A stretch of DNA of 64,000 nucleotides, from positions 22,780,938 through 22,844,937 of the forward strand of contig JAKZAP010000014.1 in assembly GCA_023053575.1 (NCBI GenBank). The letters are read 5' to 3'. This stretch comes from Branchinecta lynchi. Its lineage: Eukaryota; Arthropoda; Branchiopoda; Anostraca; Branchinectidae. Under the pieces are notes generated by a model. The model saw nothing but the letters and a program-made list of their open reading frames with translations, ran no database searches and had not been told where the DNA came from. Positions 11,001 through 23,000 of this stretch are shown here, piece by piece. The position numbers were made by a program, and so were the translations under genes. Each line of letters opens with the position of its first letter. Within the stretch, counting starts at the first letter, position 1.

Positions 11001-14000
11001 AGCCTTTTACCTTTGGGGGACGTCCAGTTTTGCCAACAGGACTTTGAATGTCAACAAAAAACGCCGTTGCTGCAAAGCGACAACATCGCTAAAAGCTATA
11101 TACATGACAAATTAAAGCGCCGTAGGCGAAATTTTCTGAATCCGCCTTTTTTCTGGTAAAATTTAACTACTTTTCATGCAAATTCTAGCTTAGAATGTGG
11201 TGCAACGCCCCCAAAATTTCAAGCATCAGATGCCAACCAATGATCTGATGATCGAAGTGCTTTTTTGCGATCCGAAGACCACCTACTAAACAATAGAGCT
11301 GTCTTGCGAAAAAAAAAAGCGGCCATCCAAGTAAGGATAAAGTAGATAAAAGTTACATTTGTTCTGAATTTACAGAAAACAAGAGTAAGCTAGTTTGCAC
11401 GTCAAGAGACGTGCTTGTTCCTGAAGTACTGCGATCGTTAGAAGTAAAAGTTAAATACTGAATGGCAACCAGCTGAAGTTATCGTTAAATTGTAAAGAAC
11501 AAGAGCTAAATAAAGGCCACTTAAATTACGGAACACAGTAAATGGGTGAAACAAATAATGAGTTTGTACTACCGAAAAACGAACTAAAAAAATAAGGAAC
11601 AGATCGGGAGTGGTACAACAACCGAATTTCGTAATGGAATAAACTCGTGTCAGAACCATATAAAACATCCAGATGTGGCAATTCTGGTAATTGATACGGA
11701 CTAAATATCCAGGGAATTACCGATTTCGGTAACGAATCAGAACCAAATGAATATAGTCAATTGCCGAATTATGAAATGGACTGACCGAATGCGATACAAC
11801 AGATACGGACTTGAGGAAAGTCCGGTGAATTACCGAATTCGGTAACGAATGAGAACAAATAAGCACGTTAAACCGTCGCATTTACGAAAGGACGGACCGA
11901 ATGCGGTGAAGTCGATGAAGACTGAACAAAAGTTAGATGAATAACCAAATCCGATGAAGAATGGGAACCAATAAGCAGGTTAAATCACTCAATTTGAAAA
12001 TGTGGGGACAGAAGATTTCATAAAACGGGCATTGCGGCTAAGCGGGGATTTTATGAAACAAGAGATTTTATACCGGTTCGACCGGAATTTTCGCCTACGG
12101 TGAAAGTTTGACCGAATGCCCAAAATGTCCCTGGGGGGAGGGCGCTTGCCCCCGCTCCCCGGGACGTCCATGGCCATCGTATCTAAGTCAATCTACCCAG
12201 ATAGAACTGGCACAAATGGCAAAACAGTAAAGGAAAGAAAGAAAAGAGAAAGATCCGACTAAACTAAATGGCTATGCTATAATGTGGGGGATTGTGTATG
12301 CGACGTAAAGTCGAACCAAAATATCTCTAAGGGGTTTTAGGTTTTAGCATTCATTAATAGATCGTAGGTTGCTCTAGCCTTCTCGCCAAAATGTCCGAGT
12401 AGTCCAGCACGGTACTTCTCAGGTCGGTACCATGTGGTAGAATGCAAAAACGCAACTATTGTCTCGTCAGAAACTCCTGTTGACTAGGATAGGAATGTGT
12501 TAAGAGAATACCACTTATTGTGCATGCTCCTGGTCATAGTTGCCACCTGACTAAAATTAAATGCACTACCCAAGTAGCAAAAAAGTACTACCTAAAATTT
12601 TTTGTTCGCGTGTTGCGCTTCGCGTGCCCACTTTCTTCGCGTGCCTACTTTCTTCCGCTGTTGTTATTGTAAATCACTTTAACACGACCCTATAAATATG
12701 GCCTAATCGAACCTTCAAAAACTAGGGGTTTTCCTACTTGAACAAATACCGGTTAGGTAAAATCTGTATAAACATTATGTCATTTTTACAAAAGAAAACG
12801 AAATCGTCCTCTTTTCTCCCCGTCTTGTCTGTTATTGCAGATTGGCCTATTGCAGTTAAGGAGACAAGGGGTAAAAACTGAATTTAATAATGTGTACAAA
12901 CGCGTAAAGTTGTATTTCTTGACAGTTTTAAGACCCGAATACTCGATTTGGAGAAAAGCGCTAGCATTTTCAACAATTTATGACATCAAGACCCTTGTTG
13001 AGAAGGGTCGAAATATAGCTATAATAAAATTCAGCTGAGGTATCCATTTTGCACTGTGAAGTATTGATTTAACAAGCTCACAAAAATTAAGACTAACCGC
13101 TAGCATTTTCAAGAATGTATGACATCAAGACCCTTGCTGAGGAGGGTCGAAATATAGCTATTGTATCCTAAGCTGAGGTATCCATTTTGCACTATCAAAT
13201 ATTGACCTTACTAGCTCACAAAGATTAAGATTAAAGTGATCAGATCAAATGACCAAATGTTTCAGTTAAAATGAGTGAAACACAACTAGCCCACATCACC
13301 TTAGACAAATATTGAAGAACTGATTCAAGTCAGTGGCATAAGCTACTGCCAGCTACAGGCTGAAATATGACATGATGTGATATAATGTATATTACTTAAA
13401 GCCCGAGGGCCATCATATACAAAACTAATACAAAACAAAACAAACAACTCCTCTTAAATATCCTAACTACAAAAAAATCTTCTCTGTGCTTCAGACCTAT
13501 CCACAACAACCTCTCAAGTTGCCTAACCCCAAACAGACATTTTTCCTGAAGCTTTTCAACCGATGGATGGATAAGTGATGGATTACGCGTTTTTAGATAA
13601 GAAAAAAAAGGTATAAAAACTATTAAAGAAAATAAGGTTCGGTGAGAATTATAGGAGGAATCCGTTGTAATGTTGACAATCCGAGGCTAGCTGTATGCTA
13701 TTGTGGAGAATTATAACGATTTGATTTGATTCGTGATCTGAAATTCATGAAATATTTTGATAATTGAAATAAAGATTGTAACTTTGAAGTACACAAAAAC
13801 AGAATTATTTTATAGGAAAGATGCTACGCTGGATTAAAATAAATAAATAAAGAAGCTATATCCAGTCTGCTGGGTAGTTTAAATTGACAAAATTCCAATC
13901 ATGAAAAACCCATAGTTTGCTCGTCACTTGTAGACTGAGAAAGAGTAACGCGCAGACAAAAATTCCAAACAGTCCACAGCTTAGGATTTCAGCTTTCGGG

Positions 14001-17000
14001 AGTTCATCTAACTTATCATCCTAATTTATCTCTGTTCTGTTAGGTGGAAAAGCCAGAGCGTCTTGCGGTTGTCGTCGACCTTACGCAGACTGATGACGAA
14101 GTTGTCCCTGAGACTGACGAGGAAGACGAGGTGATCCCCCTAGGCTGTTACAGACCTCCGAGGACTTCCGACCATAGCTACAGCACTCCAGGCCCATCCA
14201 CTGTCACAGATCTTCCACCGGACCTAGCTGGCATTCACGTGCTTTCACTGAGTAGAGCCGCCCAGACCCGCGAAAACGCAGATCATGCCTACGCCGAAAG
14301 CAACTCCCTCGCTGGGATTCATTTAGCTCGCAGTTCGCGTGAAAACGATGATCACGATTATGCCGTTGAGGGTGGCAATTCCTACGGTCCCGCTGTATCT
14401 AGCGAAGACGCTGGAGCTAGTGCGAATTTTGCTATTGACGTTGGTATTCCCTCCCAAGGGCATCATAGCGTTATCTGCCGCAGTCTCAGTGACAGGGTAC
14501 CAAGCCAAATGCAGCAATCTGCCATGATGCGCCCTGCTTGCAGCTCTTGCGAATTCTGCCACAGGACCGAAGAACCAAGTGATGTTGTTCTGTCAGGTAT
14601 TAGACCCAGTTTGGATATACTGCCAGACATCGGAACACCTAATGGCCATGGAATGTTTGGCTCTGCTACCGCGGACCAAGGAGATCTGCCTCATCGCATG
14701 ACTCGCTTACAAAATGAGGAAGTGCCACTAACAAATAATTCAGCTAGCGCTGCTAGCGTTGATTACATGTGGCGGCAGCAGTTTCGTTCTGGGGAACCAG
14801 AGCTTCGCCCTCGACCTTCTGAGACAATGACAAGAGATCTCTTCAGACCCTACCCCTCTAGTGATGATAGGTTTGCTCCAAGTTCAGCCCCTACTGTGGC
14901 ACAGGGTGAACCGGAAGAAGGGTCTCACAGACCGACTACCCCCTCAGCACGCAATGGAATGAGCCTAAGCTCCCTATTTGGATACCGTTCTCAGCGGACA
15001 TCGAACCCCTTACGTAGTCCGCCGTTGAATCTGGAGATATCAACGTCAACTAGCCCGGTTATACGTATGTCGATTGCGATAGACCAACCAGCCCCTGCCC
15101 GACCGTTAGAACAGAGGCGTGCAATGGACGGTTTGTACGGAGACTTGTACGACGCGGATGGGTCGCTTACACGGCGACCCAGTTACGATTTGGTGGAGAA
15201 TTTTTTCGCAAGTGCTGGGACAACAGGTGTTGATGTACCAGACTCAATAGGAGCGAGAAGGTATGAGCACCCCGCCTCGAACCCATACCCTGGATTCCCG
15301 GATTCGAGTTCCAGCTGGGACATGCGGACTAGGACCAACCCAACGCCATCGGCACCACCTCCATACCCCTCGAACGACAGGCATCTCTCCGGTCAAGGAG
15401 GCATTGGGCCCTATGTCTCCTTTAACTACGATAACCCTCTCAATCTGCAAATCAACTCTCAGCCAACCAGCGTGATTCAAACGGCCCCATCCACCAATCA
15501 GAGCACTTACTCATCGCCGAGTCATCCAATCCCCTTTCACCACCGAATCCCGACCTATTACCCTTCATCAACCATTAATCATCAAATGAGCTCTGTTCCG
15601 CCCCCCGCTCATGAAAACCAGAGGGAGGCTATTGGACAGGGAAATCCGTGCCCGTATAGGAGAGCGTTGAACTTGTCCGATCCACGGTCTAGGGATACGT
15701 CAGACTTGCTAGCGCCCCGATTTAATGCTCAGTACAGAGAGTACCGGCTTCTGAGCTCTCAGAGGAGGCTATGGAATGAGCAGCACCGTAATAGAGAGAT
15801 AGCCAGAAGAAGCATGGATCCAAGGTAAGAAGTACTAAAGTCCTTAAAGAGAAGAAAATCATATCCATGCTCACGTTTTTCTACCAAAATCTTAGGCACA
15901 TCCTGGCCAGAAGTGAAGTATAGTCTATGATAGAGGTGTCACGTTTGTGTTAAAATAGTCAGTTAAAGCAAATTGACAAAAGAAGGCTATAAAACTGATA
16001 TGCGCAATTGTAGTCAAAATACCTGAATAAGACAAATTAAAAATGGTAGGGCTAAATGTAATTTTATGCGTAAATTAGTTGAAAAATTCCAAATGTCAAG
16101 GCCCTAGAAAATATAAAGAAATAATACAAGAATTTTGACCAGTGCACGATCCGTCAACCATTGTCCATCTACGTTTAAGGGGCTTAGTGAAGAGTAAACT
16201 GAAATGCCAACTCTGTTGCTGGCATCGACAAATGTCAATACTGGACCTGTCCTTAAAATAGTTTGCGAGGCGCTCTTTTGAAAGCATTGAATTCAGTATA
16301 GCCCCCCCCCCCCAAGTCACCGACTGATGGGCTGCCCCCTGCGTGTGGCGGAAGTTGTTTCCGCTCCCCGACAATCCGGTTTCCTAAACCGGCCGACGTC
16401 TTTCAAGTGCTGTGTGTTGAGCTGCGCTTGTATCTCTTGATTGAACCTTCCCTATGGAGGCGGACTGTTGGTGTTTGTTACATGCTTTTTGGGATCCCAA
16501 ACCTATGACATCGCAAAAGTGTCCGTCTTTCTGTAAGCACGATAACTCTCGAAGGGAATGAGATATTTTGATGAAACTTGGTGTGAGGATTCATTGGGTC
16601 AAGGGTAAAGTCAAGTTTGTAGATGGGCTTTGTACCCCTACATTACATTTGTACCCCTACAAACCAAATATTTTTAAACAGCTAATATGATAGTCGATAA
16701 TGGGGTAAGAAGGCATTCTGAGCACGATAGTCAAAACCATTTTCTCGCCGGACAAGTATTTCGTCCGGAATCCGGCAAAAACCGGAAAAATGGTTAAGAG
16801 TAAAAGTTTTATTTGGAGTTGATTGAATGTTCGGTTTAGGGGTAAAAGGACATGCTGAACACAATGGTGAAAACTGTTTTCTCGCCGAACAACTAGTTCG
16901 CCCGGAATCCGGCGAAAACCGGAAAGTTTGTTAAAAGCAAAAGTTTGATTAGATGACAGATAAGTCAAAGTTTTATTTAAAGTTGATTAGATGTTCTTTG

Positions 17001-20000
17001 TAGGGATAAGGAGATACTCTGGATTCGTTTCTGAATTTTCTTTTTTTGCTGGACTATAAGTAGGTCGCTTTGAATTCGGGCGAAACTTGGCAGAAGTAAA
17101 GCAGGAAGTCTTGGTCAGTATCGTCAAAATAGATATGGCTTATAGAGGTATATCTGAACTTGGTTTCTCTGATGATTATCCTGGCGAAGACTGGATCTGG
17201 CGAAGACAAGACCCAATTTTCTGAATCAAATATTAGATTTTTGGGATCCCATCGACACCTTTGGTCTTGTTCATTTTTTTGTTCAGATTAGCTGGGTTGG
17301 CTCTAATGCTAGTAGAGCTTTGAAGTTCCAAAAACTGGTCCCAAACAGAGGGGCCAATTTCCTCTTTTGGGACCCATCCAGGTCTTACAGTTTTTAAAGG
17401 TTTTTCATCTCAGGTACCGGACGTTAATCAATTCAACCCAACCACAGGAGCCCACGATCGACCCAGCGCTGCATTTACCGCATACCCACATGCAAAGAGG
17501 ATCATCCAGGAATATGCTTGATAGTTTGTGGCGTGGACACTTGCCGCCAACTCACCCACACTCACTCGTAAGTTTTTGTCACTTTCAGACCGTTTGTTGT
17601 TTTTATGGCACTTGCCTTCCGGTCAAGTGCCTTACCGATCACTTTCCCGTCGGTCAGTCCACTGTTCTCGAGTTATTGTACTTGCAGATGTGCTAGTACG
17701 ATGAAACTTGGCAGGCATATCAGGGACCTGACCAAACTAATTTAGGAATAGTCACTTCTCCGATCCGACCACGTGGGGAGGGGGGGGGGGAGTGTAGGGA
17801 AGAGGAATCCAGAATCTTGAGGTATCTGTAACTTTAGCCGACCCGGATTTGATGACTTTGGAGGGAGTTTGGGGGGGGGGGATTTTCTGACAAGCTTAGA
17901 GTGGAGGGATCGGGATGAAATTTGGTGGGAAGAACAAGCAAAAGCCCTAGACACATTATTAACAGAACCGGACCGGATCTGGGCACGGAGGGGGGGGGGG
18001 GCCGAAATTCCGTTGATCCCAAGTTCAAGTACTTCCAGATGTGTTAGGACGATGAAACTTGGCAGACATATCAGGGACCCGACCAGATTAATTTAGAAGT
18101 AGTCACTACCCCGATACGGTAAACTTTCGAACGAGTGGTCGAAACTGAATGAAATTTGAAATTTGGGTAGGTCTACATGTGTACATATTTTTTCTTCTTC
18201 CATTAGAAGTTCAGTTCATTTTTTTTTTTAATTCTGTTAGTTTGTTGGAACCTTCCCACAATAGCTGCTAAAAGGTTTCACGTTGTCAGGTGTCAGGGAC
18301 CACCGACCTTCACACTCGTATGAATGTATATTTTTCTCTTTGACTTGTGAGCTACTTTGACAGCCCTAGGCATGTACTTCGGATCGCGCCACTAGATCTA
18401 CGATCGAGCCGAGTCCTTGGAGAGAGCTTGGAAAGAACTGCTTTCGTAATGAGTTAATTTCTCAGTTTAAGGGTTTTGTTTCAGGGTTTTGGTGTGATAC
18501 GGCCGAACAGGCTCTGGGGAAATAATATGGGGATCTTTCCCTTTGAGATGTCGTCCGCGGGACTGGGAGCGTCCCAGTCATGCATCGAAAGGAGAACCCT
18601 GGCTCATAAGTACCAGAAGGTAAGTTTGTTAAAGTTGATAGATTTTAGGGAAACAAAGTTTAGTTTTTAGTTTAGTTTAATACTCTTTATTATAAAGCAA
18701 CTTTTACGTGCTAAACTACATGAACACACCTTTCGTAACCCTCTTAACATCCTTTATACATGTAGCTGACACTTCTGACTGCAGGAAAGCCCGAATGGGC
18801 CTGTACGGCAGTACAAAAAAAACTCCACTTTACATTAATTTTCACATACTTTTTCAAAAAAGAGAAGAAAACTGAAAGAGGAAGGACAAAAAGAAATGAA
18901 GGAAAAGCAACAACAACAACAAACATTAAGTGGCAAACCATGCCGTCGTACCAAAATCAACCAATCAACTAAACAAATGGAGTAAAATTTTATCAATGGT
19001 GGTCTGTCAAGAAATGTTTCTTTAGTCGGTCCTTGAACTGAGCTAAACTTACCGCATTCTGGATTTCACAAGGAATCGAGTTCCAAACTGCGGTTCCCAT
19101 ATGCTTTATGACGAAGCACGAACGTGCTCGCTTGGCTCGCCAGTAGTTCCGCATTTCTTGTGTTACACTCAAGGGCCAAGTTCGTAAAGATACTGGTATA
19201 CAAACGTTATTATCTGGTAATCTGTAATTTGTTAAACATTTAAAATATTATACTTTCGAAATATAGAATCAGTACTCACAACACCTCTTTCATACTTGCC
19301 TACTGCCCGTAGAGCTTTGTTTTGCTGTATCTGTATTGTCTTGTAATTACCGTAAAAATTGCTGGATATTGCTTCCAGTGAACATGGCCTTGCCCAATTA
19401 AGCGACCGACGAAATTCCGTATTAAAAATTGTGTGGGAGTCCTGTCATCATATGAGCCATTTGATTCTTCCTCCACTCCCATTGTCCGTGCGTTGGTCAA
19501 AGAGGAATCCTGACATTCAGTTTCTCTTCCCTTATCCTGAACTTTTTTCCATTCAGCTTTTAAATAGTTGGAAAACACATTTATCTGGGATGTTCTAAAT
19601 GAATCGTCCCGATGAACCTGTGCTTGCTCCCTGCGTTAAATTTGAATGTAAGTAGATCCACATAACTGCCTCTTCTAACTTCGGAATGTTCTCGTCTTGG
19701 TTACGCAAGGCCCGTTCCGCGCGCGATCATTGAGTACGCCCTTAGGAAATTAAGAGCGTGTTCCGCCCTTCTAACTAATAGTAGCTATTTGCTTACCACG
19801 CTTGGGAGCGTAGTTAGCGGGGTAACTACGATCTCTGTGACCTGATTGGCCCCGGTCAGCCCGCGGCACGATATTTTGCCGAAATAGAAAAATTCATTCC
19901 AGCCTTGCCGCCAAAAAGCCAGGATCCGACGTCATGCGTAGTAACTACGGTATGTAGGGTGGAACACGCTTGAAGTCACAACTGCTGGTTTTGAAGCATA

Positions 20001-23000
20001 GGTACCTTATGGGCTTGCAAAAGTGGAGAATGCATGCACATGTAAAGGCAAGGGATCAGAATTATTTTTATTTCTGTGACTTTTCTCGCAGAAATGCGGC
20101 ATCTCCACCCGTTTAATATTTTCGTCGTAAGACGATTGGAGGGCCACAACGCACGCCTCGCGAGAAGAGTACTGGTAGCGATTGCAAGACGCAGCACATA
20201 AACATGCACACTGGAAAAAAAGGTTACTTGAAAAAAATCGAGATCACGAAATAGAAATTGAATATCGAGTCTAGTTGTCGTCCAGGAATTCAGTCAGTTA
20301 AACTTAAACGGCCAACTCTTGTCTCCAGGCCCCCTTGCACCTACCTTTTGACATAGTCGCGTCTTTCCAACATATGCGAGCAGTAGACCGCCGCGAGTAG
20401 CTCAACGTCCGACAACAAAAGTGTGAACGAATGACGCTGGTTCTTGGCGACATTGTATAGCTGGGACATTGGAATTTGGGGCCACTTTTCTAAGCTCTCT
20501 TCTCATTCAGGTAACCGCTGAGACCGAAGAGTTGGAAAAATGTACAATATGCCTCTGTGACTTTGAAGAGGAAGAGGACGTTCGGTAAGTTGTGATTTCA
20601 CATCCATTTTAGAGGTGACCCTTTCATATTCCTGCGATCAAAGCTTACTGAACCATGCAAACCATAACAGCCACCGATCAAGTTCCGGTTTGAACTAGAT
20701 AATGACTGATAGATAGATAGATAGATAGATAGACCAATCTTTGTATTGACCAAAAACTTATCATGTCTCGCGCCAAATTTGTTTGGTCTAGTCATGGATA
20801 CAACTTATGAGCACACACATAAATCATAATAAGCCTACGCATATAGGGCGACAATGGTTATAAATAACATCATAAATTTAAACTAGCAGCTCAGCTTATA
20901 ATAATTTAATACAAAGCAAGAGAAAAGGCTTTCCCCTCTGAATAAATATAAGAAATTTTCAGTAGTCGAACTGATCAGAGTTAAAAATCCCATCAACAAT
21001 GCACTTGGAACTATTGATCGATTCAGCATTAACCGCATCTTCGGTAAGGCTGTCCTAAGCATCAACAATTCTGTTGGCAAAACCCCACTTAAAAACGTCC
21101 TTGTGGAATCTTGATTTTGCAACTTGTACGCGTGCCCCCGATGATGACGGTTAATGCTGAGTCTTACTAAATCAGTCACTTCAAAGTTGTCATGAACTCA
21201 AACTTATTTTATAACTATTTTACTGTTTACCTCTTAGTGGCTTAAAGCTATTTGGGATTGAAGTTGGTGATTGATTGATTTAACACATAAAGTCTTCTCG
21301 ATTGTTCGCTGCTATCTTGGATGAACCTAGCTAAATTTTTATTTAACCTCAAACATTTATTCTAAGTTAACTTAATTAGCCCAACGTCTCCTTAAATTCC
21401 CATTCCAAAAAAAAATCCTCTCCTAATTTTCAGCTCGCACATAAAATGGCATTTAAGCTCGCGCCAATCATTCCACACATGGGGCAGAAATATTAGACCA
21501 GCACTTACCATATTAATTACTAAATACTTTCTTATCTCCCAACTGGTTGTGCTTTTAGCCGCAGCGCCAGGATCTTTATAGCGTCTGTAAGTAAGACGAT
21601 TGACAGCTCGAAGTACAAAGCAGAAGTAAACAAAAGAGGAGTGATTAACTTGTGTGCTTAGTAGATTTTTTATTTTTACACTAGCGGGTATCAAGAACAA
21701 ATAAGCAGTAGAACATGTCTCTTCCGAAACTAGCGGAGGTTAGGAGCTTATAGATGTAAAATTTCAGTACCTTAGTTTTATCTTGCGGAAATTGCGAATA
21801 TTCGCCGAAAAATTATAAAAATTGCGGAAAATAAAAAAGAAGTGAAAAATAAGATGCTGAGCTCCAGTACATTGTTTCTACAAATTGTCATCTGTGTCAG
21901 ACCAGAACTGAGGAACTCACTAAAGATTATGCTTCCTCCCCACCTCTCACCCCGTATTATACTGACCAGAAGAATGTCCAACAATTAGGAACATTTCCAG
22001 GCTTTCCGTCAATCTTCCGTCAATCTTCGAGAGGCCTCCGAATATTTCAGTTTTGCGAATATTCGGTTCAGTTTTTCCGTTGCAAAATTCGCTTTTTACA
22101 TCTATATAGGAGCTACGTGGAGCATCACATTTCGTTACCTCTACGAACAATCACAGTAGAGCGCCGGAGAAGAAAAGTCAAGAGTAAACAGAGTATTGGT
22201 TGTTTAAGAGAGAGAGATAGGTTTATTTAGACAACTTCGTAGCTGACAGGTAATTTGCGTTGCTTCACTATACTAAATAACAAACTAACACAAAAAAGAA
22301 AAAAAAAGGAGAAAATATCACTCGGCTTTGTTTAGCAAATCCGTAAAGAAAGATACAAACGAATTTGCATGGCGGTTCGTTCGCGAAGCTGCTGTAACCA
22401 GTTTATTTTGGTGACGCGTACGGTTGTTGGGCGGTGCAGTGGGTGGTAAGATGTCTCGATGCTGGGATTTGGAGAGAAGAAACGTCCCAAACCTCAGGAT
22501 AATCTGCTCGTATCTTTGGGCCAACGTGGGGAGATCGAGTTTAGCAAGCGCTTCACCATAAGATAGAATAATAATGATCAAGGCCCGCTTTTGCACCGAC
22601 TCAAGTTCTTGGTTGAACATTGTAACGTCGCGTTTGGAGCTCTTCAGAGGTGGGTCATACATGGCTGCTATGGTGTTTTCTTCTCGAAGTGCAGTGGCTA
22701 AAAGTGCGGACACACGATCAGGGTCGGGTGCTCCCGGTCTGGAATTCCGGCCCTGATTTTCGCCACCATCATCACTTCCATATGGAAAAGTTGATGATGA
22801 AAGTGCAGGAAATTCGCCCTGGAAACCCTCATCATGTGTTCGCGCTATAAGAGGGAAGTAGACTGGCGTCAATTAAATCCCAGCAAGTAGCTCTGCTCAG
22901 TTTTGTCGGGGTCTCCGTAGTCGGTGCATGGGACAAAAGACGGAGCTTCTGTTGGCTTATTTGTTCTTGGTAATATTTACTGTTAATGTGTGTGTTTCCC

